Assembly: GCA_028727605.1 (NCBI GenBank) | Contig: JAQYOA010000248.1 | Coordinates: 1-32,663 of the forward strand | Source of the DNA: Lachnospiraceae bacterium | GTDB taxonomy: Bacteria; Bacillota; Clostridia; Lachnospirales; Lachnospiraceae | Length of the DNA: 32,663 nucleotides | Direction of reading: 5' to 3' | Part shown: piece by piece, positions 32,266 to 32,663 of the stretch | Position numbering within the stretch: position 1 is the stretch's first letter | How the letters are laid out: each line of letters opens with the position of its first letter | Notes under the pieces: generated by a model | Told to the model about the DNA's origin: nothing | Seen by the model: only the letters and a program-made list of their open reading frames with translations | The model's database searches: none | Program-made: the position numbers and the translations under genes

Positions 32266-32663
32266 ATGCTAGACCAATTCGGCCGCTCCATCACATACAT
32301 GCGCATCTCTGTAACAGAGCTGTGCAACCTGCGCTGCAGATACTGTATGCCCGAAGAAGGCATTTGCAAAAAAAGTCATTTTGATATGATGACCGAAGAA
32401 GAGATGATCACCGCGGTAAAGGCTGCAGCATCTCTTGGAATTACCAAGCTGCGTATCACCGGCGGTGAACCGCTGGTGAAAAAAAATATTCTTTCCATCT
32501 GCCGGCGCGCTGCCGCTGTGGAAGGAATCCGGGAAGTATGTCTGACCACCAACGGCATTCTTCTGCCGGAATTTGCAATGCCATTAAGGGAAGCCGGTGT
32601 GAAACGTCTGAACCTGAGCCTTGACACGCTGGACTCGGAAAAATACGCTTATATCACACGTAC
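32266..32663 (+). CDS. moaA: GTP 3',8-cyclase MoaA (3' end cut by window)
   Basis: 132 codons are visible. The radical SAM motif C20, C24, C27 (TELCNLRCRYCMP) is followed by TKLRITGGEPLVKK and LTTNG, then RLNLSLDTLDSEKY, the MoaA signature. It converts GTP to the cyclic intermediate that MoaC turns into precursor Z, the first step of molybdenum cofactor synthesis. GAGG lies 6 bases before the ATG. The GTP-binding C-terminal half and the rest of any moa operon lie outside the window. Confidence 0.95.
   Translation, partial: MLDQFGRSITYMRISVTELCNLRCRYCMPEEGICKKSHFDMMTEEEMITAVKAAASLGITKLRITGGEPLVKKNILSICRRAAAVEGIREVCLTTNGILLPEFAMPLREAGVKRLNLSLDTLDSEKYAYITR

Overview
The window looks like a chromosomal segment of an anaerobic, Gram-positive Firmicute, most likely a Lachnospiraceae-type Clostridium relative. 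This rests on the mid-low GC content, strong AGGAGG-type ribosome sites, sigma-A promoters, many rho-independent hairpins, a SEC-C methionine aminopeptidase, the glgC/glgD pair, TRAP-fed hexuronate catabolism and fibronectin-III domains of the kind seen in Lachnospiraceae surface proteins. The genus cannot be fixed from sequence reading alone. There are 25 protein-coding genes, two of them cut by the window edges. No tRNA, rRNA, CRISPR array, insertion sequence or phage gene was seen.

Layout. 1-3898: a radical SAM (PflX-like) gene overlaps the end of a methionine aminopeptidase gene, followed by a Na/Pi symporter with a PhoU tail. 3896-7760: a uracil permease and the glgC-glgD glycogen-synthesis pair, all leftward. 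7880-16063: a LysR-centred block. To the left are a sodium/dicarboxylate-type symporter and an M24 peptidase; divergent to the right are a YfcC-family carrier, an M28 peptidase and an M20D amidohydrolase. The two rightward hydrolase genes overlap by 4 bases. 16098-17982: a strong promoter, a long structured leader RNA, a terminator, then thiW-thiM for thiazole salvage. 18000-21000: a COG2509-type flavoprotein and a MATE exporter. 21013-29760: a divergent hexuronate regulon, with lacI-dctP-dctQ-dctM-uxaC leftward and uxaA-uxaB rightward. Each arm has its own promoter with a near-identical LacI-type operator just downstream of the -10 box. 29773-32132: an unusual AMP-forming ligase fused to two fibronectin-III-like domains. 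32185-32663: the start of moaA.

Working together. The uxa genes convert galacturonate to tagaturonate, altronate and 2-keto-3-deoxygluconate, presumably on sugar acid imported by the adjacent TRAP system; KDG kinase and aldolase are not in the window. The LysR block reads as a peptide or amide scavenging module.

The least ordinary items are: (1) the ligase-FnIII fusion; (2) the thiW-thiM leader, which lacks a recognisable complete TPP riboswitch but holds two structured domains sharing an 11-base strand that competes for one partner; (3) a roughly 210-base palindromic element forming the leader of the symporter gene, with alternative pairings and a terminator; and (4) an apparent internal deletion in the TRAP binding protein.
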